Shown here: positions 18,512-27,741 of the stretch, in pieces
Position numbering within the stretch: position 1 is the stretch's first letter
Layout of the letters: the number at the start of each line of letters is the position of its first letter
From: Bacteroidota bacterium
Lineage (GTDB): Bacteria; Bacteroidota; Ignavibacteria; UBA10030; UBA8401
Assembly: GCA_041658205.1 (NCBI GenBank)
Contig: JBBAAO010000002.1
Coordinates: forward strand, 558,001 to 622,000
Reading direction: 5' to 3'
DNA: 64,000 nt
Position numbers and translations under genes: made by a program
The notes under the pieces: model-generated
Told to the model about the DNA's origin: nothing
Databases searched by the model: none
What the model saw: only the letters and a program-made list of their open reading frames with translations

Positions 18512-19783
18512 TTAATGGACAAATTGTTTGCGGATATACTCCATCACCGGGTCTCGGTTTTCAAAATATTCTTTTGAGGAGAGAATGATGGTGAAATCGG
18601 GCTCGATCCATTTTCTTGTGTCGCCTGGTATATTTTCATGATACCGCCAGGAGATATTCCCGATAGCACCGCTCCATGGCAGCAGGAACATATTCCCTTC
18701 TTCACCGACAAAATTCGGACTTGAAGCGCTCGGTTCTCCTGCGAAGACCACGTTCGTTTCTTTGTTCAACAGCGAAATAAAGACTTGTGCTGCTGAAAAT
18801 GTATTTCTTCCAGTGATTACAATGGTTCTTGTACTCCTGTTCTCAGCACCATATCTCTTTATGACATCAATAAGGGGACGCAGCAACATTTTATTCCCAC
18901 CATTGTTGTTTCGTACGTCGATAACAAACAGACGGGGTTTACCGGCAGATAATGCGGAGTCCAACCTTTTGCTGAAGTCGGACAATGATTCCTTCCGGTC
19001 ATTTTCAACCTGGTTAAATTGAACATACAGCATGTTCATATCCGGTCTGTATTCCAGCCAATAATTTTTTGATATCTGAGAAAGATACTTTGGTGCCGGA
19101 GGAGCATTATCCAACTGCGATGGTATGAGCTTGGGTATTCCTTGTAACGATGTGACCGGTTCGAATTCAATTGTTTGAAGTACTGATGTGTTCTTTCTGT
19201 CGATGAGTCGAAGGCCAATTGCTGGTGATGACGCCGGTAATCCATACATTTCATACACTCCCCGGAACCGCATGAAGGTAGGGGCAAACCATTTCACGGT
19301 GTATGCGTTATCCTGATGTATGTATGAATTCATATCGTTGATCACTGTGTCAACATCAATGCCGTTGATCTGTTGTACTTTGTATCCGATCAATTGTTTA
19401 TACCGCTCTGCAGCATCAATAATGAAAACACCGTCGTTGAACAGATAAAACTGTATGGGCAGATAATAGGTCGGTCCTCTTTTTGTGGTGAATGGTAAAA
19501 CATACGAATGTCCGTCGTGCATGTAATACATTAATTTTTCCAATTCGAAGACCAATCGTTCATCGCTGAGCCGATTCACAGTCTCTTTTAGTCTCGCAGC
19601 CCTCGTCAACAACTCTGCGGGAAAAGGTTTTGATTTATAAACATAATGTTGCCGTTTCATTAAGGATAACAGTGTATCAATATCTCCCTGCCAACCTTTT
19701 TCTCTTTCTGTTTCTTGAGACGTCTGTGCAATAATAAGCCGTAAGGTTAAAATAAAAATTATACTGACAAAGGTTCTCTTCAT
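18512..19783 (-). CDS. Exported S41-family peptidase-like protein
   Basis: 423 residues with signal peptide MKRTFVSIIFILTLRLIIAQ. The helical start with HDGHSY (89-94) and the core VIDVRNNNGGN (about 287-297) and ITGRNTFSAAQVF (about 323-335, probable nucleophile S330) follow the C-terminal processing peptidase (S41) fold. EPSASSPNFVGE and the terminal SSKEYFENRDPVMEYI also recur in S41 proteins of this phylum. No PDZ domain is obvious between them. Periplasmic; it may cut C-termini or may be a non-peptidase relative. It is transcribed alone on the minus strand. Confidence 0.8.
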   Translation of the reverse strand: MKRTFVSIIFILTLRLIIAQTSQETEREKGWQGDIDTLLSLMKRQHYVYKSKPFPAELLTRAARLKETVNRLSDERLVFELEKLMYYMHDGHSYVLPFTTKRGPTYYLPIQFYLFNDGVFIIDAAERYKQLIGYKVQQINGIDVDTVINDMNSYIHQDNAYTVKWFAPTFMRFRGVYEMYGLPASSPAIGLRLIDRKNTSVLQTIEFEPVTSLQGIPKLIPSQLDNAPPAPKYLSQISKNYWLEYRPDMNMLYVQFNQVENDRKESLSDFSKRLDSALSAGKPRLFVIDVRNNNGGNKMLLRPLIDVIKRYGAENRSTRTIVITGRNTFSAAQVFISLLNKETNVVFAGEPSASSPNFVGEEGNMFLLPWSGAIGNISWRYHENIPGDTRKWIEPDFTIILSSKEYFENRDPVMEYIRKQFVH

Positions 19784-20259
19784 AGTATCATACCTTCGGT
19801 TGATGTGTGAAAGATTTAGTAAATTATTTCCATTCGTTGACTATATTTATAAACGCGACAACCTTATCAACCATATCGATACATTTCGACTATTAGAATG
19901 ACGTTCGGAACAAGAAATGGTTGCGTTAAGGTTTACCGAATAGTCGCGCTGCACACCTCTTGGCTCGTAAAAATACAATTGTAAAACTGGATGGATGCCA
20001 AAAACTATGAGTTTTTAGCAAAGAATATTTGACTTCCGTTAAGGTAGGAGGGAGTTTGGTATTATGAATAACTCTTGGTGACTTTTCAAAAGCAAAATTC
20101 CGCAATCTGCTTTGCAGAAAGTTACGGAATCTTTAATGTTTTTGTACTCCTAACCGCCTGCCCATCGTGCAAAAATATTCAAGAGCAAACGGAAAACCCG
20201 TGTTATATTCACATGTTTGAAACAACCAATTTTAGATTGGCTGTTATTTCGGTTTTTAA
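19784..20259. other. Intergenic region, no supported gene
   Basis: Between the minus-strand peptidase and the second MITE-like element. A 72-codon frame (20075-20293) exists, but it runs into the repeat element, lacks a ribosome site and shows no domain. The first bases should hold the peptidase promoter. Confidence 0.4.
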
Positions 20260-20514
20260 TAACTCTTGTTACGCAAGGACGCAGTTATACTGATTTAATA
20301 TGTCGCTCCTACGGAGCTTGAATTCAGGTGGATCAATTGATCTATAAATATTTAGTCCCTTCGGGACTATTAACCTATGATCATTGAGAGGATAATGCGT
20401 GTTTCCAAAGCTCCGTTAGGAGCGAAATATTTGTAGCAATAAACAAGCATCACCAGTCAAGCCCCATTGGGGCGACATAATTCAGGTTTATTTTCTTCTG
20501 CGTAACATGAGTTA
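20260..20514. repeat. MITE-like element, copy 2
   Basis: A 255-base element, the reverse complement counterpart of 2575-2827. Ends: TAACTCTTGTTACGCA and TGCGTAACATGAGTTA. The four internal hairpins are kept with loop changes (for example GCCCCATTGGGGC here against CCCCTACGGGG in copy 1). The flanks allow a 5-base repeat TAATA on both sides if the element is taken as ACTC...GAGT. It lies 160 bases before a regulator gene and could affect its expression. Confidence 0.7.
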
Positions 20515-20674
20515 ATAAATACTTTGTTCTATAAAATACAATTGGGTACATTACTTTTAGTAAAAATACTGAACCAGGAATGTCGGTCCACAAATTCTGA
20601 AAATTCCAGCCTTGAGATTCGCTATTGTGTTAAGGAGTTTTATTATTCACGTGCACACGTTAGTTTGAATCCAT

Positions 20675-21361
20675 ATGAAGCTACGAAACAAACCACGACA
20701 AAATAAAACCACTTTACCAAAGATCCGAATACTGCTTATTGAAGATAACCGACTATTGCGTGAGGGGCTCACATCCCTCATCAATGGCTACAAGGATGTG
20801 TTGGTTGCCGATGTTTCAAATGGGAGAGACCACGCGTTATTAAAGACGCGTTCAGTAAAACCGGATCTTGTCTTAATGGATTTTGGGTTGGCGAGTCAAA
20901 ACAGCTTGAATATCGTTCAGTCCTTGAAAAAAGATTTTCCGGCTGTAAAGATAATTGGGATGGGTCTGATTCCGACACAGGTAGATATTATGGAATTTGT
21001 ACAAGCAGGTGCCGATGGTTTTATCCTTAAAAATGCAGCAGTGGAAGAGATGATCAAAACAATTCGAATAGTGGCAGCCGGAGAAAAAATACTCCCTCCG
21101 CTCATGACTGAATCGCTCTTTTTTCAGGTAGTTGAGCATGCCCTTTTAAGCGGGAAGAAAAATGTCAAGAGTGCAATAAGGATCACAGAGCGCGAAAAAG
21201 AAATTGTTGCATTGATCGTTGATGGAATGAGCAATAAACAAATTGCCGAACGTCTCAATATTGCAACATTTACCGTTAAAAGTCATGTTCACAATATTTT
21301 GGAAAAGTTAGCTCTTCATAGCCGCTTACAGATTGCAAATTTCTCCCGCGACGAAATGTAA
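20675..21361 (+). CDS. NarL/FixJ-type response regulator, paralogue 1
   Basis: 228 residues. REC domain (about 16-135) with acidic ED (23-24) and phospho-acceptor D69 in LVLMDFGL, then a GerE/LuxR helix-turn-helix (about 163-215, ITEREKEIVALIVDGMSNKQIAERL, TVKSHVHNILEKL). It is closely related over its whole length to the protein at 26681-27328, and even the bases before the two ORFs are alignable. No kinase is adjacent. A DUF3494 lipoprotein gene follows after 320 bases, as it does after paralogue 2, so the pair looks like one duplicated module. Probably controls surface-protein genes nearby (inference). Confidence 0.9.
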   Translation: MKLRNKPRQNKTTLPKIRILLIEDNRLLREGLTSLINGYKDVLVADVSNGRDHALLKTRSVKPDLVLMDFGLASQNSLNIVQSLKKDFPAVKIIGMGLIPTQVDIMEFVQAGADGFILKNAAVEEMIKTIRIVAAGEKILPPLMTESLFFQVVEHALLSGKKNVKSAIRITEREKEIVALIVDGMSNKQIAERLNIATFTVKSHVHNILEKLALHSRLQIANFSRDEM

Positions 21362-21564
21362 TTCACCGTAAGCATCCCTTACTTCTTTTTTCGTTATCTC
21401 ACAATATATACTGGTTTTAAAACCCTCTTTTTTAGTAGACATCCTTCGATCGACAGTACATCAAAATAAATCTTTTACATCATCGTATTGAGTCGTAAGC
21501 AAATCTGGTCGTATAGTAACTTTGAAACATATCTGTGTACACGGATTTCTCATCCTCATGGTGT

Positions 21565-21622
21565 AGTTCTTTTTTCATCCTTCTGATCGATATACATCCA
21601 TTACGATTGTCGCTATGTTGAA
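21565..21622 (+). promoter_or_regulatory. Weak copy of shared upstream element (A)
   Basis: TTCTTTTTTCATCCTTCTGATCGAT aligns loosely with the first block of the elements at 23624, 27556, 28687 and 28989, here without the GGATTA half. A TATGTT box lies at the place where the others have TATACT, 62 bases before the lipoprotein start. Support is partial only. Confidence 0.4.
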
Positions 21623-21681
21623 CCAGTTAAATGTATCCAGACAGGATCATGAATATTTACAATACCATAACGGAGAATCAA

Positions 21682-22506
21682 ATGAGTACGAGTTTCCAAA
21701 ATAAAATCAAAAATTCAAGTATCTGGATGCGTACCATTAGCATCTCAATAACAGCAGCAGTTCTTATGGCTACGTTTGCTGCTGGTTGTAAGAAGGATGA
21801 TGTAGTATCAGCACCAATACCATTGGCAGACCATTCAGCAGTCAACCTTCGTTCGTCTTCCAGTTTTGTTGTCCTTGCAAAATCAGGAGTTTCAGCAACT
21901 GGGGTTACCTCAATTTCAGGAGATATTGGACTGAGTCCGGCTGCAGCAACGTATGCAACCGGATTTGGAATGATTATGGATGTTTCAAATACATTTGCAA
22001 CTTCCTCGTTAGTAGTATCCCCGGGAAAAATATATGCATCGAATTATACTCCACCGACTCCATCGAAAATGACTACAGCTATAAGTGACATGCAAACCGC
22101 ATACACCGATGCTGCCGGACGAACATCGCCGGATCATACGGAACTGGGTGCGGGAGACATCACTTCGATGACGCTTACGCCAGGTCTTTATAAATGGGGT
22201 ACTGGTGTTCTTATCTCATCGGCCGGAGTAACTCTTTCGGGATCCGAAACTGATGTCTGGATTTTTCAGATAGCGCAAAATTTAACCGTGGCTAATGGTG
22301 CGATTGTTACTCTAAGCGGCGGTGCACAGGCTTCAAATATTTTCTGGCAGGTTGCCGGTCAAACTACTCTTGGAACGACGGCTGCAATGAAAGGGATTAT
22401 ATTATGCAAAACTGCTATCGCAATGAATACTGGTGCATCGTTAAAGGGAAAAGCAATGGCGCAAACAGCAGTAACATTAGCTGGGAACACTGTTGTAAAT
22501 CCTTAA
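21682..22506 (+). CDS. DUF3494 (ice-binding-like) lipoprotein, 1
   Basis: 274 residues from the ATG with GGAG six bases upstream; the earlier in-frame ATG at 21631 has no ribosome site. Lipoprotein signal ending MATFAAGC. A DUF3494 domain fills the rest: SVNLR...FVVLAKSG, GDIGLSPAAATYATGFG, AYTDAAGRT, LTPGLYKW, VWIFQIAQNL, SGGAQASNIFWQVAG, TTAAMKGIIL, GASLKGKAMA. In this family the domain is a beta-solenoid; some members bind ice, others are probably adhesins. The conserved AKGRALA-type end is present. There is no sorting domain, so it is membrane-anchored. It sits directly behind the first NarL-type regulator. Confidence 0.88.
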   Translation: MSTSFQNKIKNSSIWMRTISISITAAVLMATFAAGCKKDDVVSAPIPLADHSAVNLRSSSSFVVLAKSGVSATGVTSISGDIGLSPAAATYATGFGMIMDVSNTFATSSLVVSPGKIYASNYTPPTPSKMTTAISDMQTAYTDAAGRTSPDHTELGAGDITSMTLTPGLYKWGTGVLISSAGVTLSGSETDVWIFQIAQNLTVANGAIVTLSGGAQASNIFWQVAGQTTLGTTAAMKGIILCKTAIAMNTGASLKGKAMAQTAVTLAGNTVVNP

Positions 22507-22626
22507 TCATCATTTTTGTTGCACTAAATATTGTGTCAAAAGTCCGCATACTAAAACCTCGTTCTAACGAGCGAGGAAAATTTAAGAAAATCATATTTCA
22601 AATTTTACAAACTGCGCGGAGTTTTC

Positions 22627-23142
22627 ATGAACATCTTTTTAACGAAAGTAATACGCGAAAACAATCTAACGAAGTATTGTCAGAGATTTGTCGCAGCATT
22701 TCTTGTGGTAGCAGTCCTGATTCCTTTTACAGCATATTCTCAGTTGCTGGGAAACCCTAAAATGAACAATCCAATCGACAGTTCTACAAATGATCAACGA
22801 AATTCTGCCAGTGCCAGCGACGGGAATAATAGATCAACATTAACAAATAATAGTGATATATCACTTACAGGCTATATCCTCTCGCAGAACTATCCGAATC
22901 CCTCCAATCCGGTATCGGCAATTAATTATGAAATTCCTTTGACCAGTCATGTTTTATTGACCATTGTAGATGCCATGGGAAACAAGATCAGAGATCTTGT
23001 GAATAGAAATCAAGCTGCGGGAAAATATACAGTGTCATTCAGCACAATTCAGGGAACGACGAATCTTTCAAGCGGTGTCTACTTTTATCGATTAGAAGCA
23101 GGGGAATTCACTGCGACGAAGAAATTGATCCTTTTAAAATGA
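22627..23142 (+). CDS. Short T9SS-exported protein
   Basis: 171 residues. A signal peptide with a long basic N-region (cleavage after AYSQ near 38), a short Ser/Asn-rich linker (about 40-80, DSSTNDQRNSASASDGNN) and a T9SS sorting domain (NYPNPSNPVSAINYEIP to KKLILLK). There is essentially no cargo domain, so it may be a relic of a larger protein or a small surface-coating protein. GCGGAG precedes the start. Transcribed in the same direction as the DUF3494 lipoprotein 120 bases upstream. Confidence 0.75.
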   Translation: MNIFLTKVIRENNLTKYCQRFVAAFLVVAVLIPFTAYSQLLGNPKMNNPIDSSTNDQRNSASASDGNNRSTLTNNSDISLTGYILSQNYPNPSNPVSAINYEIPLTSHVLLTIVDAMGNKIRDLVNRNQAAGKYTVSFSTIQGTTNLSSGVYFYRLEAGEFTATKKLILLK

Positions 23143-23180
23143 TTCCTTTACACCTGCACTAGACAGAGAGAGGAGATTTT

Positions 23181-23539
23181 ATGAATATCAACAAGAACAA
23201 TTCAACAATATTGAAGAACAAATTAAAACAGTTTTTTAGATCAGTATTGGCAGTAATGTTTACCGTAAGTGCCGTTGCCTTTTCTTAACAAGCACCAGTT
23301 TACGAGCGCCTGCTGATCTGGCGACGAATCAATCAACAACCATTGTTTTGAAATGGTTTTGACAGAGCCGGAGACAGTTTCTATCATTCACCGGGATCAG
23401 CAAGACTGGTCCGACTATCATAACGGAAAATGTTGGAGCGAGTCCGCTTGCCGGTTCAAAGATCACCAGCATCTGACTTACAGCAGTGAATGATGATAAT
23501 GGAGGAAGACCAATGACGGTTATCAACGGATTTTCTTAG
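23181..23539 (+). pseudogene. Decayed fibronectin-like/DUF3494 protein gene
   Basis: The start is intact: AGGAG, ATG and a 35-codon signal peptide (LAVMFTVSAVAFS), then a stop. In a shifted frame the next bases read RAPADLATNQSTTIVLKWF, which matches the fibronectin-like repeats of the protein at 30861-33212, then GDSFYH, then TGPTIITENVGASPLAGSKIT, which matches the start of its DUF3494 domain. Several stops and frame shifts follow, and most of the DUF3494 domain is missing. So this is a remnant of a relative of that gene with a large internal loss. Confidence 0.75.
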
Positions 23540-23623
23540 GGATATTTACGGGAAAAGTATCAATTCAATTTTGTTTTCCGTTAGCATCTTATATGAGTTA
23601 ACATATTTTCTAAAGTTTTTGCT

Positions 23624-23690
23624 AAAAGGATTAACTATTCTTTCATCCCTTTGGATGATTACTATATTGGCCGCAATCACCTACCTTGCT
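23624..23690 (+). promoter_or_regulatory. Shared upstream element, copy B
   Basis: AAAAGGATTAACTATTC then CATCCCTTTGGATGATTA, matching block 1 of copies C, D and E. The second block is poor here (TACCTTGCTTACACC in place of TATACTCATTCACCG). It lies about 100 bases before the outer-membrane barrel gene. Confidence 0.5.
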
Positions 23691-23792
23691 TACACCAAGA
23701 CACTCAAATTTTAAGTCTTTACCCTCACTTTTCTGATTTTTCTATTAAGAGCAACAATATCCAAGTATGTAGACACTATTGAGAAAAAGATT

Positions 23793-24287
23793 ATGCACCG
23801 GAAATATTTTAGTTATATCGTCATCGCATGTTGTTTGTTCTTTATTGTCCAGACTTCCATTACCCAGCAAAGTGGATTTGGACTTGGCATCGTCATAGGT
23901 GAACCAACGGGAATTAGCGCTAAAGTGTGGACATCGCACGAAACGGCGGTTGATGTTGGTGTTGGCTGGTCTATTCAAAGGGACCATATGAATAATATTT
24001 ATTACGATCAAATAAGCCGTGTTCATATCCATATGGATTATTTGTGGCATTCGTTTTCTGCCATCCACTCTTCGGAACAATTTCCTGTCTACTGTGGCAT
24101 TGGCGGCCGCATTAACAGCAGTGCCAGAGATGATGCTTCTTTTGTTGCGCGGGGCGTGCTAGGTATATTATGGCTGCCGCGAAAAACTCCGGTTGATGTT
24201 TTTTTGGAACTAATTCCGATGCTTCTGTTGACACCATCAAGTGATGTTGGCCTTGAAGCGGGGATTGGAATACGATATTACTTTTAA
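23793..24287 (+). CDS. Outer-membrane beta-barrel-like protein (DUF3996-like), 1
   Basis: 164 residues. Signal peptide MHRKYFSYIVIACCLFFIVQ..., then short amphipathic strands: GFGLGIVIGEPTGISAKVW, VDVGVGWS, RVHIHMDYLWH, FPVYCGIGGRIN, ARGVLGILWLP, VDVFLELIPML, GLEAGIGIRYYF ending in an aromatic residue as outer-membrane barrels do. A paralogue with the same layout is at 34156-34656. The pattern GEPTGISAKVW resembles DUF3996-type proteins. Probably a small 8-stranded outer-membrane barrel; its ligand or role is unknown. Confidence 0.75.
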   Translation: MHRKYFSYIVIACCLFFIVQTSITQQSGFGLGIVIGEPTGISAKVWTSHETAVDVGVGWSIQRDHMNNIYYDQISRVHIHMDYLWHSFSAIHSSEQFPVYCGIGGRINSSARDDASFVARGVLGILWLPRKTPVDVFLELIPMLLLTPSSDVGLEAGIGIRYYF

Positions 24288-24394
24288 CAAATCCGCTATC
24301 ACGGTCATTAAATGACTATACTATTTATCAAATAGTTTATTAAAAACAGATTTTATTGCGCTTACAAGAAATACAAAAAAGTGAGGAAAAAACA

Positions 24395-26149
24395 ATGAAG
24401 AAAAAGGAGATACAATCACGCCGAACAGTTCTTCCGAAAGCGCCGACAAGTATTCAAGGATTAGATGAGATTACCGGTGGAGGATTACCGAAAGGGAGAC
24501 CCACTCTTATTTGCGGCGGCGCGGGTTGCGGAAAAACTCTTTTTGCAATGGAGTTTCTTGTTCGTGGAGCAACGTTGTACAATGAGCCTGGAGTCTTTAT
24601 ATCATTCGAGGAAACAGAAAAAGAACTTACGGCAAATGTTGCTTCATTAGGATTCGATTTAGATAAACTTGTAGAAAGTAAAAAAATTTGGCTAGAACAT
24701 ATTCATATTGAACGGAGTGAGACTGAACAAAGCGGTGAGTACGATCTGGAAGGATTGTTTATTAGGATTCATTCTGCAATTGAGAAGATAGATGCAAAAC
24801 GTGTCGTACTGGATACGATGGAAACACTCTTTTCGGAATTACCAAATCCACTGATACTGCGTAAAGAACTGCATCGGTTATTCCAATGGTTGAAAAAGAA
24901 AGGAGTAACAACAATTGTTACTGCAGAGCGAGGCGAAGGTGCCTTAACCCGTGAAGGATTGGAAGAGTACGTTTCTGATTGTGTCATCTTGCTTGATCAT
25001 CGCGTAATCGATCAATCATCTATTCGTCGGCTGCGGATTGTAAAATATCGCGGCTCATCGCATGGTACGAATGAGTATCCTTTCCTAATTGATGAAGATG
25101 GTTTTTCTGTACTCCCAGTCACTTCTCTTGGACTGGATCACATCTCATCCCCAGAGAGAATTTCTACCGGTATTCCGCGTCTTGACACGATGCTCTCTGG
25201 AAAAGGTTACTTTTGTGGCAGCACAGTGCTTGTTTCGGGCACCGCCGGTACAGGCAAGACGAGTATTGCCGCACAATTTGTTGAAGCTGCATGCAAACGG
25301 GGAGAACGCGTTCTCTTTTTTACTTTCGAAGAATCCCCAAATCAGATTGTCCGCAATATGCGCTCTATTGGAATAGATTTAGAACCATGGGTCAATAAAG
25401 GGTTGCTGCAGTTTCATGCAACACGCCCTACGCTTTATGGGTTAGAAACTCATCTATCGACAAGTATCAAATTGGTTAACAAATTTAAACCGAGCATTGT
25501 TATTCTCGATCCTATTAATGCATTTGTGCTGGGAGAGAACCAAACCGAAGTCAATATCATGTTAGTGCGGCTTGTAGATTTTTTAAAGATGAGGCGGGTC
25601 ACGGCATTCTTCACTAGTCTGACCTCTGGCAATGATACGATGGAATCAACCGATGTGTACATCTCATCCTTGATTGATACATGGCTGCTTGTTCGTGATT
25701 TAGAAATTGGCGGTGAACGGAACAGAGGATTGTACGTGTTAAAATCACGTGGTATGGCACACTCCAATCAGATTCGCGAGTTTAGACTGACAAATCACGG
25801 TATAGAATTGCTCGATGTGTATGTTGGTTCAGAAGGAGTTTTAACCGGTTCAGCAAGATTATCTCAAGAAACAAAAGATGAAGCGGAACAATTGTTACGG
25901 CAACAAGAGATCGGGAGCAAACAATTTGGATTAGAACGAAAACGCGACGCATTGGAAGCTCAAATTGTAGTGCTACGATCTGAATTTGAAGCTGAAGAAT
26001 CAGACGCACTGAAAGTTATCGGGATTGAAAAAGCAATCAATGAGCGCTTCACTCAAGACAAGATAAAAATGGGGAAGAGTCGAAGAGGCGATGTATCTAT
26101 AAAAATGCCCGGTGCAAATAAAAAGAAAAATATATTTAAAGGAATGTAA
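24395..26149 (+). CDS. kaiC: KaiC-family double RecA-like ATPase
   Basis: 584 residues from an ATG with GAGGA upstream. Two RecA/KaiC domains: Walker A GGAGCGKT (41-48) and GTAGTGKT (282-289), each followed by the paired catalytic glutamates ([18 protein letters not shown]). The first has the [12 protein letters not shown] block and the second ends [17 protein letters not shown], as in cyanobacterial KaiC. Where KaiC has its phosphorylated Ser-Thr pair, this protein has S424-S425 in YISSLIDT, so autophosphorylation is possible. A coiled-coil tail (about 490-560, rich in Glu and Arg) replaces the KaiA-binding peptide. Outside cyanobacteria KaiC with KaiB is linked to stress tolerance or crude timing. 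kaiB follows directly. Confidence 0.92.
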   Translation: MKKKEIQSRRTVLPKAPTSIQGLDEITGGGLPKGRPTLICGGAGCGKTLFAMEFLVRGATLYNEPGVFISFEETEKELTANVASLGFDLDKLVESKKIWLEHIHIERSETEQSGEYDLEGLFIRIHSAIEKIDAKRVVLDTMETLFSELPNPLILRKELHRLFQWLKKKGVTTIVTAERGEGALTREGLEEYVSDCVILLDHRVIDQSSIRRLRIVKYRGSSHGTNEYPFLIDEDGFSVLPVTSLGLDHISSPERISTGIPRLDTMLSGKGYFCGSTVLVSGTAGTGKTSIAAQFVEAACKRGERVLFFTFEESPNQIVRNMRSIGIDLEPWVNKGLLQFHATRPTLYGLETHLSTSIKLVNKFKPSIVILDPINAFVLGENQTEVNIMLVRLVDFLKMRRVTAFFTSLTSGNDTMESTDVYISSLIDTWLLVRDLEIGGERNRGLYVLKSRGMAHSNQIREFRLTNHGIELLDVYVGSEGVLTGSARLSQETKDEAEQLLRQQEIGSKQFGLERKRDALEAQIVVLRSEFEAEESDALKVIGIEKAINERFTQDKIKMGKSRRGDVSIKMPGANKKKNIFKGM

Positions 26150-26150
26150 T

Positions 26151-26519
26151 GTGAGTATTGAACATGAAATATTGAAAACGAGCCGGCTAAAGACTCGACT
26201 TGTTAAGCAAAATGTGCAACAGGGAGATACCAAGTGGGATTTGAATCTGTATGTTGTAGGGAAAACTTCAAAAGCTGCCACTGCAATCAACAATCTTGCG
26301 ATAATTTGTGAAGAGCAATTAAAAGGTAGGTTTCAAATAACAGTGATTGATCTTTTAAAGAATCCGCAAAGTGCACACGATGACCAAATCGTTGCCGTTC
26401 CAACATTGGTACGTAAACTACCGCTTCCGGAAAGAAATATCATCGGAGATCTTTCAAATAGAGAGCGTGTATTGGTTGGGTTAGGACTCAAAGAACCTGG
26501 TGAACTAACGCTTGCATAA
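26151..26519 (+). CDS. kaiB: KaiB-like protein
   Basis: 122 residues from a GTG one base after the kaiC stop, with AAAGGA at the right distance. The thioredoxin-like KaiB domain covers about 29-115: [59 protein letters not shown]. The proline after the strand and the GD pair in IIGD are those linked to fold switching in KaiB. The N-terminal 28 residues are an extra basic segment. Tight coupling to kaiC implies one transcript and a complex between the two. No kaiA is present in the window. Confidence 0.92.
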   Translation: MSIEHEILKTSRLKTRLVKQNVQQGDTKWDLNLYVVGKTSKAATAINNLAIICEEQLKGRFQITVIDLLKNPQSAHDDQIVAVPTLVRKLPLPERNIIGDLSNRERVLVGLGLKEPGELTLA

Positions 26520-26542
26520 AAATCTTCAACGGTGGATGAAAA

Positions 26543-26583
26543 TTATCTTTAATAATATTCAATAAAAATATTATTAAAGATAA
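26543..26583. repeat. Perfect AT-rich inverted repeat between kaiB and regulator
   Basis: TTATCTTTAATAATATT, 7-base loop, and its exact complement (17 paired bases). It lies 23 bases after the kaiB stop and 20 bases before the earliest start of the next gene. As RNA it would be one long hairpin; it lacks a T run, so it may be an operator or a processing or attenuation hairpin rather than a classical terminator. Confidence 0.7.
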
Positions 26584-26680
26584 CTAACGACGTTTTGAAG
26601 ACATGTTCCGAAAGAATGCACTTGGGAGAAGCTTTATTCCATATGCTACGACGAAACAAATCGCACAAAAAATAGTCTCT

Positions 26681-27328
26681 ATGCCTAAAATTAGAATACT
26701 CCTTATAGAAGACAACCGCATTTTGCGGGATGGTATCACTGCGATGATCAACGGACAGAAAGATGTCACCGTTGCGGCTGTTTGCGACGGCAAGGATGAC
26801 ACCGTAAAAAAAACACACACGGTAAAAGCGGAAGTAGTGTTGATTGATCTCGGTTTGGAGAGTCAGAACAGTTTGGACGTTGTGCAGTTGTTGAAGAAGG
26901 AGTTTCCTAGTATCAAAATAATTGGAATGGGTCTTAACCCGGGTCAATCGGATATTATGGAATTCGTACAAGCAGGAGCTGAGGGTTTTATTCTGAAGGA
27001 AGCAACGCTTGAAGAGGTGATTAAGACAATTCGAGCGGTTGCCGGCGGAGAAAAAGTGCTTCCGCCTCTCATGACAGAATCACTCTTTTTTCAAGTTGCC
27101 GAACATGCACTCCTGAAGGGGAAAAGAAACCTTAAAAGTGCTGTCCGTATGACGGAACGAGAAAAAGAAGTGATTGCATTGATTGTTGAAGGAATGAGTA
27201 ATAAGCAAATTGGCGACAATCTCAGTATTGCAACATTCACTGTTAAAAGTCATGTGCATAATATTTTGGAAAAATTAGCGTTACAAAGCCGTCTTCAGAT
27301 TGCAATGCATGCCCGCGAAGAAAAATAA
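26681..27328 (+). CDS. NarL/FixJ-type response regulator, paralogue 2
   Basis: 215 residues from the ATG just before PKIRILLIEDN; an in-frame ATG at 26603 would add 26 residues. REC with phospho-acceptor in EVVLIDLGL (D56 from this start) and a GerE helix-turn-helix (MTEREKEVIALIVEGMSNKQI, TVKSHVHNILEKLAL). It is a close relative of the regulator at 20675. The bases that encode the first 15 residues of paralogue 1 are recognisable here (ATGCTACGACGAAACAAATC) but out of frame, so the starts have diverged. It is the third gene of a kaiC-kaiB-regulator run and precedes a DUF3494 lipoprotein. Confidence 0.88.
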   Translation: MPKIRILLIEDNRILRDGITAMINGQKDVTVAAVCDGKDDTVKKTHTVKAEVVLIDLGLESQNSLDVVQLLKKEFPSIKIIGMGLNPGQSDIMEFVQAGAEGFILKEATLEEVIKTIRAVAGGEKVLPPLMTESLFFQVAEHALLKGKRNLKSAVRMTEREKEVIALIVEGMSNKQIGDNLSIATFTVKSHVHNILEKLALQSRLQIAMHAREEK

Positions 27329-27384
27329 GTTCCACCCATTCTCACCGATATACTTACGAGCAGGACGTCATATTCCTCATTGAG

Positions 27385-27423
27385 AAACACAATCGAGAAG
27401 TTTATAGTCTCATTGTGTTTTTT
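27385..27423 (+). terminator. Terminator after regulator 2
   Basis: AACACAAT-C-GAG, loop, CTC-ATTGTGTT and a T run. It ends the kaiC-kaiB-regulator transcript 57 bases after the stop. Confidence 0.7.
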
Positions 27424-27555
27424 CTATTTTAGGCTGGATATTTCGTTGAACTTCGATCACCATCTCTGGCAATAAAAGTTGCAATATCCATCAACCCGAT
27501 GGATGACATTCAGCAACTCTCAGCTACTCCATTGCTTGGTACTATTAACGACACT

Positions 27556-27631
27556 TAAGGATTAGCTCTTTTATTGTCCTTTTGGGCGATTACTTCTGGA
27601 GGCAGTCATCGGTATACTCATACACGGTTCA
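27556..27631 (+). promoter_or_regulatory. Shared upstream element, copy C
   Basis: Block 1 AAGGATTAGCTCTTTTATTG then TCCTTTTGGGCGATTA; block 2 TCGGTATACTCATACACGG. The distance from GGATTA to TATACTCAT is 54 bases, the same as in copies D and E. It stands 120 bases before the second DUF3494 lipoprotein. Confidence 0.65.
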
Positions 27632-27741
27632 GGAGAGGATTTCATTCCTTCATCGATCGAAGAGCACTTCTACTGATACTGCAAAGCACTCCCTATTAAA
27701 GAGATTGCATTTTTAAGTGTTACGATTTATTTAGGAGATCT

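Noticed and set aside
20075..20293. 72-codon frame before the second MITE-like element
   Set aside because: It reads into the repeat, has no ribosome site and no recognisable protein pattern.
24395..26519. A full circadian clock
   Set aside because: Only kaiC and kaiB are present; no kaiA, and the KaiC tail differs, so a true clock cannot be claimed.
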